A DNA stretch of 64,000 nucleotides from Azospirillum cavernae. GTDB taxonomy: Bacteria; Pseudomonadota; Alphaproteobacteria; Azospirillales; Azospirillaceae. Shown piece after piece: positions 49,544 to 58,145 of this stretch (positions are counted from its first letter, which is position 1; each line of letters starts with the position of its first letter). The notes under the pieces are model-generated. The model searched no databases and was not told the DNA's origin. It was given only the letters and a program-made list of their open reading frames with translations. Made by a program: the position numbers and the translations under genes. The stretch spans positions 627,501-691,500 of the forward strand of contig NZ_QYUL01000003.1 in NCBI RefSeq assembly GCF_003590795.1. Reading direction: 5' to 3'.

Positions 49544-51118
49544 ATGACGCCGTCCACCGTCAGCCGGGCCACGCCCGAATTTCAGAGCGCCGCCATCGGC
49601 GCCGAAGTGTTGCGGCTGACCAACGTCAGCAAACATTTCCCCGGCGTGCGCGCGCTTGACGAGGTCTGTTTCGACCTGCGGCGCGGCGAGGTTCACGCGG
49701 TGTGCGGGGAAAATGGCGCGGGCAAATCGACCCTGATGAAGATCATTAGCGGCCAGTATCAGCCCGACGGCGGCGGCATCGCCTACAAAGGTGAGGCGCG
49801 CCGCTTCGCCAATTCGCTCGACGCCGAACGGGCGGGCATCGCCATCATCCATCAGGAACTGAACCTGATCCCGCATCTGTCGGTGGCCGAAAACATCTAT
49901 CTGGCGCGCGAACCCAAACGCGGCTGGTTCATCGACCGCGCGACGCTGCGGCGCGACGCGCAGGCCTGTCTGGACCGGCTGGGGGTGGACATCCGGCCCG
50001 ACGCGCTGGTGAAAAGCCTGTCGGTCGCCCAATGCCAGATGGTGGAAATCGCCAAGGCGCTGTCGCTGAACGCCGAAATCGTCATCATGGACGAGCCGAC
50101 CTCGTCCCTGACCGAATCCGAAACGGCGCTGCTGTTCCAGGTGATCCACGAGCTGAAGCGGGAGGGGGTGGGCATCGTCTACATCTCCCACCGGCTGGAC
50201 GAGATGGCGGCGATTGTCGACCGGGTGACGGTGCTGCGCGACGGGCGTTACGTCTCCACCCATGATTTCGCGGCGACCAGCGTGGACGACATCGTCGCCC
50301 GCATGGTGGGCCGCTCGCTGGAAGAGAAGTTTCCCGAACGCACCTCGGTTCCGACCGACGAGGTTTTGCTGTCGGTCAGCGGCCTGACCCGCCGGGGCGT
50401 CTTCCACGACGTCGGGTTCGAGCTGCGGCGCGGCGAGATTTTGGGCTTTGCCGGGTTGATGGGGGCCGGGCGCACCGAGGTGGCGCGCGCCATTTTCGGG
50501 GCCGATCCGCTGGATTCCGGGCGCATCCGGTTGGGCGACCGCGACATCACCGTGCGCAGCCCGCGCGACGCCATCGACCATGGCCTCGCCTATCTGTCGG
50601 AAGACCGCAAAAGCCACGGGCTGGCGATCAAAATGTCGGTGGTGCAGAATCTGACGCTCGCCACCATGGACGCGATGTCGAACCGCTTCGGTTTCATTGA
50701 TTTCGAGGCGGAGGCCAAGGCCGCCAAAACCTACATCGATCTGCTGTCGATCCGCACCCCGTCGCCCCATCAGGTGGCGAAACTGCTGTCGGGTGGCAAC
50801 CAGCAAAAGATCGTCATTGGCAAATGGCTGCTCCGGCAATCGCGCATCCTGTTCTTTGACGAGCCGACGCGCGGCATCGACGTCGGCGCGAAATTCGCCA
50901 TCTACCAACTGCTGGACCGGCTGGCCGCGCAAGGCATCGGCGTCGTCCTCATCAGCTCCGAATTGCCGGAGATCTTGGGCCTGACCGACCGCGTCGCCGT
51001 GTTCCACGAAGGCTGTCTGACGGCGGTTTTGAACACGCGCGACACCAGCCAGGAAGAGATCATGCATCACGCCTCGGGCCACAGCCGCCCGACCGCGCCG
51101 GGAGCCGCAACGCCATGA
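49544..51118 (+). CDS. Sugar ABC ATPase, double domain (RbsA/AraG type)
   Basis: This 524-residue protein has two ABC domains. The first has Walker A GENGAGKSTLMKII, signature LSVAQCQMVEIAKAL and Walker B IVIMDEPTSSLTE. The second is the degenerate type with GLMGAGRTEVARAIFG, LSGGNQQKIVIGKWL and ILFFDEPTRGIDVG. This is the carbohydrate CUT2 family. Surrounding enzymes point to L-fucose (or L-galactose) as cargo. ATG 49544 has GGGAGGA upstream; the upstream in-frame stretch lies in the promoter. Confidence 0.88.
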   Translation: MTPSTVSRATPEFQSAAIGAEVLRLTNVSKHFPGVRALDEVCFDLRRGEVHAVCGENGAGKSTLMKIISGQYQPDGGGIAYKGEARRFANSLDAERAGIAIIHQELNLIPHLSVAENIYLAREPKRGWFIDRATLRRDAQACLDRLGVDIRPDALVKSLSVAQCQMVEIAKALSLNAEIVIMDEPTSSLTESETALLFQVIHELKREGVGIVYISHRLDEMAAIVDRVTVLRDGRYVSTHDFAATSVDDIVARMVGRSLEEKFPERTSVPTDEVLLSVSGLTRRGVFHDVGFELRRGEILGFAGLMGAGRTEVARAIFGADPLDSGRIRLGDRDITVRSPRDAIDHGLAYLSEDRKSHGLAIKMSVVQNLTLATMDAMSNRFGFIDFEAEAKAAKTYIDLLSIRTPSPHQVAKLLSGGNQQKIVIGKWLLRQSRILFFDEPTRGIDVGAKFAIYQLLDRLAAQGIGVVLISSELPEILGLTDRVAVFHEGCLTAVLNTRDTSQEEIMHHASGHSRPTAPGAATP

Positions 51119-52173
51119 GCGACATCAGCACCACCACCAACTCAGCCCCCCCATCGGCGCGCGAGCCGGGTGAGCCAAAGGCCCGCATGATGAACGACAA
51201 GAAAAAAGACCTGATCCAGAAATTCGCGGCGCTGGCCAGCCTGATGCTGCTGGTCGCCGTGTTCGCGATGACCAGCGACGCCTTTCTCAGCGTCAACAAC
51301 GGCATGACCATCGCGCTTCAGGTCACGTCCATCGCCTATCTGGGCATTGGCGCCACCTGCGTCATCATCACCGGCGGGATTGATCTGTCGGTCGGCTCCG
51401 TGCTGGCGCTGGCCGGGGTGGTGGCGGCGCTGGCGGTTAAGGCCGGGGTTCCGGTGCCGCTGGGCATGGGGCTGGGCATCCTGGTCGGGGCCTTTTGCGG
51501 CCTGCTGAACGGCTTGTGCGTCACCCGGCTGAAGCTGCCGCCCTTCATCGCCACGCTGGGCATGATGCTGGTGGCGCGCGGCGTCGCCTTGCAGATCACC
51601 GGGGCGCGCGCCGTGTCGGGCCTGGGCGAGTCCTTTGGCGAGTTGGGCAACGGCGCGCTGTTCCGCGTCGTCACCATCGGCGACGACGGGTTCCCCAACG
51701 TGGTGTTTCCCGGCATCCCCTACCCGGTCATTTTGATGGTGGTCGCCGCCATCGCCGTCGCGGTGATGCTCAGCCGCACCACGCTGGGCCGTCACATCTA
51801 CGCCGTCGGCTCCAACGCCGAAGCGGCGCGGCTGTCGGGCGTCAACGTCGCCCGCGTCACCCTTGTCACCTACATCCTGTCGGGCAGTCTGGCCGGTCTG
51901 ACCGGCTGCGTGCTGATGTCCCGCCTCGTCACCGCCCAACCGAACGAGGGGGTGATGTACGAGTTGGACGCCATCGCCAGCGCGGTCATCGGCGGCACCT
52001 CGCTGATTGGCGGGGTCGGCACCATCTCCGGCACGGCGATTGGCGCCTTCGTCATCGGCATTCTGCGCAACGGGTTGAACATGAACGGCGTTTCGGCCTT
52101 CACCCAGCAGATCATCATCGGGCTGGTCATTCTGCTGACGGTGTGGATCGACCAGATCCGCAACCGCCGCTGA
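51115..52173 (+). CDS. Sugar ABC permease (RbsC type)
   Basis: This 352-residue membrane protein matches the CUT2 permease family: GATCVIITGGIDLSVGSVLA, GLLNGLCVTRLKLPPFIATL, YAVGSNAEAARLSGVNV and GTSLIGGVGTISGTAIGA. It overlaps the ATPase gene by 4 bp (ATGA). Confidence 0.9.
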   Translation: MSDISTTTNSAPPSAREPGEPKARMMNDKKKDLIQKFAALASLMLLVAVFAMTSDAFLSVNNGMTIALQVTSIAYLGIGATCVIITGGIDLSVGSVLALAGVVAALAVKAGVPVPLGMGLGILVGAFCGLLNGLCVTRLKLPPFIATLGMMLVARGVALQITGARAVSGLGESFGELGNGALFRVVTIGDDGFPNVVFPGIPYPVILMVVAAIAVAVMLSRTTLGRHIYAVGSNAEAARLSGVNVARVTLVTYILSGSLAGLTGCVLMSRLVTAQPNEGVMYELDAIASAVIGGTSLIGGVGTISGTAIGAFVIGILRNGLNMNGVSAFTQQIIIGLVILLTVWIDQIRNRR

Positions 52174-52252
52174 CCCGCCGGTTCTCCATCGCCGCCTTAC
52201 CATCACCGCCTTCAGTCACCGAACAACCATCAAAAATCTTTGGGAGTGAAAC

Positions 52253-53197
52253 ATGCGCAAGATCGTCTCGGCCTGTCTGGTTTCCGTTCTGGCTCTGGCC
52301 GCCGGATCGGCGTTGGCCGCCGACAAGGAAATCGCCGTGGTGGTGAAGACCGTGAATTCGACCTTCTGGCAGAATGTGCAGAAGGGCGCGACCGCCGCGC
52401 AGAAGGAAGCCAGCGGCTACAGCATGACCTTTCAGGGTCCCGCTTCGGAATCCGCCATCGCCGATCAGGTGAACATGGTGGAAAACGCGGTCAACCGCAA
52501 AGTCGCGGGCATCGTGCTGGCCCCGTCCGACCCCGACGCGCTGGTTCCGGCGCTGAAGAAGGCGTGGGAAGCGAAGATCCCGGTGGTGTTGATCGACTCG
52601 CAAATCTCCGACAGCGGCAAGCAATATTACCAATCCTTCCTGGCCACCGACAACGAGAAGGCGGGCGAGCTGTGCGCCAAGGCGTTGATCGACAAGGTCG
52701 GGACCACCGGCAAGATCGCCGTCATGTCCTACGTCGCCGGGGCGGGGTCGGAGATCGGTCGGGTTGGCGGCTTCACCAAATACATCAAGGCGAATTCCCA
52801 GCTTAAGATCGTCGGCCCCTTCTATTCGCAGTCGCAGATGGCGACGGCGCTGAACCAGACCACCGACATGCTGGCCGCCAACCCGGATCTGAAGGGCGTT
52901 TTCGGCGCCAACGAGCCGACCGCCATCGGCATGGGCCGCGCCCTGACCCAGGCGGGCAAGGCGGGCCGCGTCGTCGCCGTCGGCTTTGACGGCAACCAGG
53001 ATCTGCAAGGCTTCGTCAAGGACGGCACGCTGGAGGCCATCGCCGTTCAGGGTTCCTACCAGATGGGCTATCTCGGCGTGCAGAGCATCACGAAGCTGCT
53101 GGGCGGCGAGAAAATTCCGAAGTTCCTCGACACCGGCGTGGTGCTGGTCAACAAGGCCAACATCGAGCAGCCGGAAGCCAAGAACGTTCTGTACTGA
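52253..53197 (+). CDS. Sugar ABC substrate-binding protein (RbsB type)
   Basis: This 314-residue periplasmic protein has a signal peptide (IVSACLVSVLALAAGSALAA) and the Peripla_BP_4 fold (IAVVVKTVNSTFWQNVQKGA, VAGIVLAPSDPDALVPAL, GFDGNQDLQGFVKDGTLEA). It binds the sugar carried by the CUT2 transporter. It starts 79 bp after the permease, with its own good ribosome site, and is followed by a terminator. Confidence 0.88.
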   Translation: MRKIVSACLVSVLALAAGSALAADKEIAVVVKTVNSTFWQNVQKGATAAQKEASGYSMTFQGPASESAIADQVNMVENAVNRKVAGIVLAPSDPDALVPALKKAWEAKIPVVLIDSQISDSGKQYYQSFLATDNEKAGELCAKALIDKVGTTGKIAVMSYVAGAGSEIGRVGGFTKYIKANSQLKIVGPFYSQSQMATALNQTTDMLAANPDLKGVFGANEPTAIGMGRALTQAGKAGRVVAVGFDGNQDLQGFVKDGTLEAIAVQGSYQMGYLGVQSITKLLGGEKIPKFLDTGVVLVNKANIEQPEAKNVLY

Positions 53198-53228
53198 TCG
53201 CCCGTTTCCGTCTCCATCCATCCTGAAC

Positions 53229-53275
53229 CGGGCGCGCGTCCATCCCTCTCCCTCGTGACGCGCGCCCGTCTTTTT
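53229..53275 (+). terminator. Intrinsic terminator after the sugar-binding protein
   Basis: CGGGCGCGCGTC (53229-53240) pairs perfectly with GACGCGCGCCCG (53257-53268), followed by TC and T5 (53271-53275). Readthrough into the enzyme genes, 38 bp on, may still occur. Confidence 0.8.
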
Positions 53276-53312
53276 GCCTACCCCTGTCTTTCCCAACCAT
53301 GGCGACAGCGAC

Positions 53313-54341
53313 ATGACATCCCTTGACGAACGGCGGTCCCTTCCGCGCTCCGGTCTGGCGATTCCGGTTCTTGGGCTGGGCTGCGCCCAGATGGGCGGGC
53401 TTTACCGGGCCAGCGCCCCGGCGGAATCCGAGGATGCCGTGGCCTGCGCCTGGGAAAACGGGATCCGCTCTTTCGACACCGCCCCCTATTACGGCTATGG
53501 CCGGTCGGAACGCCGGTTGGGCGCGGCGCTGTGCGACTGCCCGCGCGACGAGTTCGTGCTCAGCACCAAGGTCGGGCGCTTGATCCGCCCGAACGCCGAC
53601 GGCGCGCGGGTGTCGGGGGTGGACGCCAACGGCTGGGCCGATCCGCTGCCCTTCCATCAGGTTTATGATTATTCGCAGGACGGGATTCTGCGGTCGGTCG
53701 AGGATTCCTTGCAGCGGCTGGGGCTGGCCCGCATCGACATCCTCTATGTCCATGACATTGGCCGCGTCACCCATGGCGAACGCCACGATCATTATTGGCG
53801 GCAATTAACCGACGGCGGCGGCTTCCGCGCGCTCGACGAGTTGCGGCGTGACGGTCGGGTGTCGGCCATTGGGCTGGGGGTGAACGAGTGGGAGGTCGTG
53901 CGGGACGCGATGCAGGAAATCGACCTGGATTGCACCATGCTGGCCGGGCGCTACACCCTGTTGGAGCAAGCCAGCCTGTCGCCTTTCCTCGAAAGCTGCG
54001 TCGCGGCGGGGCACGCCATCGTCGCCGCCGGGGTGTTCAATTCCGGGATTCTCGTCGGCAACGGCAAGTTCAACTACGCCGACGCCCCGCCCGACATGAT
54101 CGCGCGGGTCGAGGCGCTGGCCGCCGCCTGCCGTGATTTCAACGTCGAACTGCCCGCCGCCGCCCTGCAATTCCCGCTGGCCCATCCGGCGGTGGCGAGC
54201 TGCGTCACCGGCGCGCGCACCCGCGCCCAGTTGGAAACCAACATCGCGTGGTTCCGCAGCCCCATCCCGGCGGATTTCTGGCAGGCGTTGAAAACGCGCG
54301 GCCTGATCGACGAAGCCGCGCCGGTTCCGGCGGGAGCCTGA
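53313..54341 (+). CDS. L-fucose (L-galactose) 1-dehydrogenase, aldo-keto reductase
   Basis: This 342-residue NAD(P)-dependent aldo-keto reductase belongs to the D-threo-aldose/L-fucose dehydrogenase group. Stretches are LGLGCAQMGGLYRASAPAES, SFDTAPYYGYGRSERRLGAA (catalytic tyrosine), LSTKVGRLIRP (lysine), DILYVHDIGR (histidine) and AAGVFNSGILV. It oxidises L-fucose to L-fucono-lactone; enzymes of this group commonly also take L-galactose. It overlaps no gene and starts 3 bp before the lactonase via adjacent coupling (stop 54341, start 54345). Confidence 0.85.
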   Translation: MTSLDERRSLPRSGLAIPVLGLGCAQMGGLYRASAPAESEDAVACAWENGIRSFDTAPYYGYGRSERRLGAALCDCPRDEFVLSTKVGRLIRPNADGARVSGVDANGWADPLPFHQVYDYSQDGILRSVEDSLQRLGLARIDILYVHDIGRVTHGERHDHYWRQLTDGGGFRALDELRRDGRVSAIGLGVNEWEVVRDAMQEIDLDCTMLAGRYTLLEQASLSPFLESCVAAGHAIVAAGVFNSGILVGNGKFNYADAPPDMIARVEALAAACRDFNVELPAAALQFPLAHPAVASCVTGARTRAQLETNIAWFRSPIPADFWQALKTRGLIDEAAPVPAGA

Positions 54342-54344
54342 GCC

Positions 54345-55160
54345 ATGGTGATCGACGCGCATCAACATTTCTGGCGGATGGACGTTCGCGCCGGGCAATG
54401 GCCGCCGCCCGAATTGGCGGCGATCCACCGCGATTTCCTGCCGCCCGACCTGTCGCCGTTGCTGGCTGAAAGCGGCGTTGATGGCACCATTCTGGTGCAG
54501 TCGCTGCCGTCGGTGGACGACACCCGTTTCCTGCTGGATCTGGCCGACCGCCATGGCTTTGTCCGGGGCGTCGTCGGCTGGGTCGATTTGAAGGGCGCGG
54601 ACGCGCCGTCGCAGATCGCGGCGCTGGCGGCCCACCCGGCGCTCAAGGGCCTGCGCCCGATGCTTCAGGATTTGGAGCCGGAATGGCTGGACGATCCGGC
54701 GCTGGATCCGGCCATCGCCGCGATGCAGGCGGCGGGGCTGCGTTTCGACGCGCTGGTCTTGCCGCGCCATCTGCCCGCCCTGCTGCGCTTCGCCCGGCGT
54801 TTTCCCGACCTGCCCATCGTCATCGACCATGGGGCCAAGCCGGAGATCGCGCAAGGCGGTTCGCCCGATTGGACCGCCGACATGGCCGCGTTGGCCGACC
54901 GGCCCAACCTGTGCTGCAAGCTGTCGGGCTTGTTGACGGAGGCCGGTGCGCGCACGGGCCTCGACGACATCCGCCCCTATGTGGAGACGCTGTTCACCCT
55001 GTTCGGACCGGATCGTTTGATCTGGGGCAGCGATTGGCCGGTGCTGCGGCTCGCCGGGGACTATGAGGGTTGGCTGTCTCTGTGCCGGGCGCTGATTCCG
55101 CCCAGCGCGCACCCGGCGGTGTTCGGCGACAACGCCCGCCGTTTTTATGGCTTTGAGTGA
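54345..55160 (+). CDS. L-fuconolactonase (amidohydrolase-2 family)
   Basis: This 271-residue TIM-barrel hydrolase starts with the metal motif MVIDAHQHFW. DGTILVQSLPSVDDTRFLL, PIVIDHGAKPEI, LCCKLSGLLTEAG and LIWGSDWPVL are typical of L-fucono/L-rhamnono-lactonases (COG3618). It opens L-fucono-1,5-lactone to L-fuconate, and probably also L-galactono-lactone. It lies between the dehydrogenase and mutarotase genes. Confidence 0.87.
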   Translation: MVIDAHQHFWRMDVRAGQWPPPELAAIHRDFLPPDLSPLLAESGVDGTILVQSLPSVDDTRFLLDLADRHGFVRGVVGWVDLKGADAPSQIAALAAHPALKGLRPMLQDLEPEWLDDPALDPAIAAMQAAGLRFDALVLPRHLPALLRFARRFPDLPIVIDHGAKPEIAQGGSPDWTADMAALADRPNLCCKLSGLLTEAGARTGLDDIRPYVETLFTLFGPDRLIWGSDWPVLRLAGDYEGWLSLCRALIPPSAHPAVFGDNARRFYGFE

Positions 55161-55171
55161 GGGAGACGCGA

Positions 55172-55501
55172 ATGCAGCGCATGGGCATGGTGATCGGCAT
55201 CGCGCCGGACAAGATCGACGAGTACCGTCGCCTGCACGCCGCCGTCTGGCCGCAGGTTCTGGCCCGCATCGCCCAATCCAACATCCGCAACTACACGATC
55301 TTCCTGCGCGAGCCGGAAAATCTGCTGTTCGGCTGCTGGGAGTATAACGGGGAGGATTTTGATGCCGACATGGCCGCCATCGCCGCCGACCCGGAAACCC
55401 AACGCTGGTGGAGCTTTTGCAGCCCCTGCCAAGTCCCCCTGTCCAGCCGCGCGCCGGGCGAACATTGGGCGATGATGGATGAGCTGTTCCATGTGGACTG
55501 A
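55172..55501 (+). CDS. L-fucose/L-rhamnose-type mutarotase
   Basis: This 109-residue protein belongs to the L-rhamnose mutarotase (RhaM/DUF718) family: MQRMGMVIGIAPDKIDEYRR, LHAAVWPQVLARIAQSNIRN, YTIFLREPENLLFGCWEY, MDELFHVD. It interconverts sugar anomers so that the dehydrogenase receives the right form. ATG 55172 follows GGGAGA. It closes the fucose enzyme operon. Confidence 0.85.
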   Translation: MQRMGMVIGIAPDKIDEYRRLHAAVWPQVLARIAQSNIRNYTIFLREPENLLFGCWEYNGEDFDADMAAIAADPETQRWWSFCSPCQVPLSSRAPGEHWAMMDELFHVD

Positions 55502-55608
55502 CAGGTTGGCGCGCGTTTCGCGCTGATTGGCCTTACCAAAAAGAGAATGACCGCGCAAGAAACCTGCGTTCCGACGAAAAATCCCTGAAATTCTCATGGT
55601 TTTCGCCT

Positions 55609-55672
55609 TGGTCAAGCCAATTTAAGAAAATTGGCAAATTGGCTTGACCAAAACAATCCGTCCCCCTATCGT
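55609..55672 (+). promoter_or_regulatory. Promoter/operator of the L-galactonate operon (twin of 49378)
   Basis: Perfect 15-bp inverted repeats (55609-55623 and 55636-55650) with a 12-nt spacer. The right arm carries TTGACC (55644-55649), with TATCGT (55667-55672) 17 bp downstream. The core promoter from AAATTGGC to the -10 box is almost identical to 49405-49441, which indicates shared control. Confidence 0.75.
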
Positions 55673-55809
55673 TTCTTCAAGGCCGCCGGAAAGGCGGATC
55701 GCGCGGGCCAAACGCCCGCCGCCAAACAGGAGAGGGGGAGGGCCATGCAAGCCGCGTCACCGCGCGAGAATTGTCGCGTCCGCGCTGGGGATCCGCTGAG
55801 GATTCCGCT

Positions 55810-56493
55810 GTGAGTTACCAGTTTGATTTCGCCGCGCTGCTGCCCTATTGGCCGGAATTCGCCATGGGGATGTGGCTGACGCTGCAATTGTCGGCGGTCG
55901 CCACCGTGCTTGGCTTCGTCGTCGGCACGTTGTGCGCCATTGGTCGGGCCGATGGGCCGCCCGCCGTCAAATGGGCGGTCGCCGCCTATGTCGAAATCAT
56001 CCGCAACACGCCGCTGCTGGTTCAGATCTTCCTGGTTTATTTCGGCATCGCCACGCTGGGCGTGCATGTCAGCGCCAACATGGCGGCGGTGGCGGCCCTG
56101 GTGGTCAATGTCGGCGCCTACACCAGCGAGATTGTGCGCGCCGGTCTGGAATCGGTGCACAAGGCGCAGTTGGAAGCCGCCGATTGTCTGGGCTTGAGCC
56201 GGGCGCAAACCTATTGGCACGTCATCCTGCGCCCCGCCGTGGAGCGGGTCTATCCGGCGCTGACCAGCCAATATGTGTTGCTGATGCTGGCCTCCTCCAT
56301 CACCTCGCAGATTTCGGCGGAGGAGCTGACGGCGGTCGCCAACCGGGTTCAGTCCGACACCTTCCGCAGCTTTGAAACCTACATCGTCGTCGGGCTTTTG
56401 TACCTGCTGCTGTCCTTTGTCGTGCGCGTCGCCTTCTGGCTGTTCGGCATGGGCGTCTTCGCGCGTCGGCGCAAACTCGGCACCGCGCTGTAA
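55810..56493 (+). CDS. ABC permease, HisMQ type, L-galactonate cluster (first)
   Basis: This 227-residue permease has YVEIIRNTPLLVQIFLVYFG and the loop QLEAADCLGLSRAQTYWHVI. The GTG start at 55810 follows a GAGG-containing leader; an upstream in-frame ATG at 55744-55771 would add non-conserved residues. It is of the polar amino-acid family but sits in a sugar-acid operon, so its cargo may be a sugar acid. Confidence 0.83.
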   Translation: MSYQFDFAALLPYWPEFAMGMWLTLQLSAVATVLGFVVGTLCAIGRADGPPAVKWAVAAYVEIIRNTPLLVQIFLVYFGIATLGVHVSANMAAVAALVVNVGAYTSEIVRAGLESVHKAQLEAADCLGLSRAQTYWHVILRPAVERVYPALTSQYVLLMLASSITSQISAEELTAVANRVQSDTFRSFETYIVVGLLYLLLSFVVRVAFWLFGMGVFARRRKLGTAL

Positions 56494-56504
56494 GGGGAAC
56501 CGCC

Positions 56505-57158
56505 ATGCAAAGCTTTGGTCTTATCCATGTCGAGTTTCTCGCCTGGGCGGCGTTGTGGACGGTCGGGCTGTCGCTGATCGCCTTTGTCGGCGGCGGGCTG
56601 CTGGGCTTCGCCGTGGCGCTGGCCCGCGTGTCGGGCAGTTTGGCGGTGCGCGCCGCCGCCATCGTCTACATCCAGATTGTGCAGGGAACGCCCCTGCTGA
56701 TCCTGCTGTTCCTGATCTATTTCGGCGTCGCCGTCGCCGGCTTCAGCGGGGTTCCCGCCATCCTCGCCGCTGGGGCCGGCTTGACCGTCTATTCCTCCGG
56801 CTTTCTCGCCGAGATCTGGCGGGGCTGCATCCAATCGGTGCCGAAAACCCAGTGGGAGGCCGCCGAATGTCTGGCCCTGACCCGCTGGCAGCGGATGACG
56901 CGGGTGATCCTGCCGCAGGCGCTGCGCATGGCCACGGCGCCCACCGTCGGGTTCCTGGTGCAGATCGTCAAGAACACCTCGCTGGCCTCGGTCGTCGGCT
57001 TCGTCGAGCTGTCGCAGGCGGGCAAGCTCATCAACAACTCGATCTTCGAGCCGTTCACGATCTTCGTCACCGTCGCCCTGTTCTACTTCGCCCTCTGTTT
57101 CCCGCTCTCGACCTGGAGCCGCAGCCTGGAGAGAAAACTCAATGTCAGCCGTCGCTAA
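56505..57158 (+). CDS. ABC permease, HisMQ type, L-galactonate cluster (second)
   Basis: This 217-residue permease has IVYIQIVQGTPLLILLFLIY and the loop QWEAAECLALTRWQRMTRVI. It pairs with the preceding permease, starts 11 bp after it and has GGGGAA upstream. Confidence 0.87.
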   Translation: MQSFGLIHVEFLAWAALWTVGLSLIAFVGGGLLGFAVALARVSGSLAVRAAAIVYIQIVQGTPLLILLFLIYFGVAVAGFSGVPAILAAGAGLTVYSSGFLAEIWRGCIQSVPKTQWEAAECLALTRWQRMTRVILPQALRMATAPTVGFLVQIVKNTSLASVVGFVELSQAGKLINNSIFEPFTIFVTVALFYFALCFPLSTWSRSLERKLNVSRR

Positions 57159-57942
57159 AGCCCCGCGCGCGCAATCGGAGAATTCTCCCATGTCGTCCAC
57201 CCTGTCGTCCCCCCTGTCGCCCGTCGTCAGCCTGTCCAACGTCCACAAGAGCTTCGGCGCGCTGAAGGTGCTGGACGGCGTGTCCTTCGACGTCGGGGTG
57301 GGCGAGGTCGCCGCCATCATCGGCCAATCGGGTTCGGGCAAATCCACCGCGCTGCGCTGCATCAACGCGCTGGAAACCATCCAGCAGGGCACGATCCAGG
57401 TCTGCGGCCACGCCATCCACGACCCGGCGCTCGACCGCCGCGCGCTGCGCCGCGACGTCGGCATCGTCTTTCAAAGCTACAACCTGTTCCCGCATCTGAC
57501 GGTCGAACAGAACATCATGCTGGCCCCGACCTGCGTGAAGGCGCTGTCCAAGGGGGAGGCCCGCGATCTGGCGCGCGAGGTGCTGTCTCACGTCGGGTTG
57601 GAGGCGAAGGCCGACCAATATCCCGAACAGCTCTCCGGCGGGCAGCAGCAGCGCGTCGCCATTGCCCGCTCGCTGGCCATGCGGCCCAAGCTGATGCTGT
57701 TCGACGAGGTGACGTCCGCCCTCGACCCCCAACTGACGGGGGAGGTGCTGAAGGTCATGGAGACGCTGGCGCGCGAGGGGATGACCATGATCCTCGTCAC
57801 CCACGAAATGGCCTTCGCCCGCAAGGTCGCCTCGAAAGTCGTTTACATGCATCAGGGCCGCGTCTGGGAAACCGGAACCGGCGCGATGCTCGACGATCCG
57901 CAAACGCCGGAATTGCGCGCCTTCATCGGCAACGGGCTTTGA
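57142..57942 (+). CDS. ABC ATPase, HisP/GlnQ type, L-galactonate cluster
   Basis: This 266-residue protein has Walker A GQSGSGKSTALRCINALE, Q-loop VFQSYNLFPHLTVEQNI, signature LSGGQQQRVAIARSL and Walker B LMLFDEVTSALDPQLTGEV. The Walker B has DEV in place of the usual DEP, a small deviation. ATG 57142 overlaps the permease by 17 bp; ATG 57190 with GGAG upstream is an alternative start. Confidence 0.88.
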   Translation: MSAVAKAPRAQSENSPMSSTLSSPLSPVVSLSNVHKSFGALKVLDGVSFDVGVGEVAAIIGQSGSGKSTALRCINALETIQQGTIQVCGHAIHDPALDRRALRRDVGIVFQSYNLFPHLTVEQNIMLAPTCVKALSKGEARDLAREVLSHVGLEAKADQYPEQLSGGQQQRVAIARSLAMRPKLMLFDEVTSALDPQLTGEVLKVMETLAREGMTMILVTHEMAFARKVASKVVYMHQGRVWETGTGAMLDDPQTPELRAFIGNGL

Positions 57943-57971
57943 CGCGAACACGGAGAAACACAGGGGTCCGT

Positions 57972-58066
57972 CGTCATCCCCGCGAAGGCGGGGATCCAGA
58001 GTTTGCGGGGCGAACCCTATGGATACGTCTGGATCCCCGCCTTCGCGGGGATGACGGATCCATAGG
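57972..58066. repeat. 28-bp perfect inverted repeat within the operon
   Basis: Arms 57972-57999 and 58029-58056 are perfect complements. Each arm also contains its own hairpin (CCCCGC-GAAG-GCGGGG). A second pair, CCTATGGAT/ATCCATAGG (58016-58024/58058-58066), is interlocked. It fills the 203-bp gap between the ATPase and binding-protein genes. No transposase is present. It looks like a mobile palindromic repeat (REP/RUP-like) that may shape expression of the flanking genes. Confidence 0.75.
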
Positions 58067-58145
58067 TGGATTTCCACGCGTTGGCGCGTGTCATCGTGCC
58101 CGCGCGACCCATCAAAAACAAACAAACGCCACACAGGAGGATTCC

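Noticed and set aside
57972..58056. Inverted repeats as the ends of an insertion sequence
   Set aside because: Only 29 bp lie between the arms, with no transposase or target duplication.
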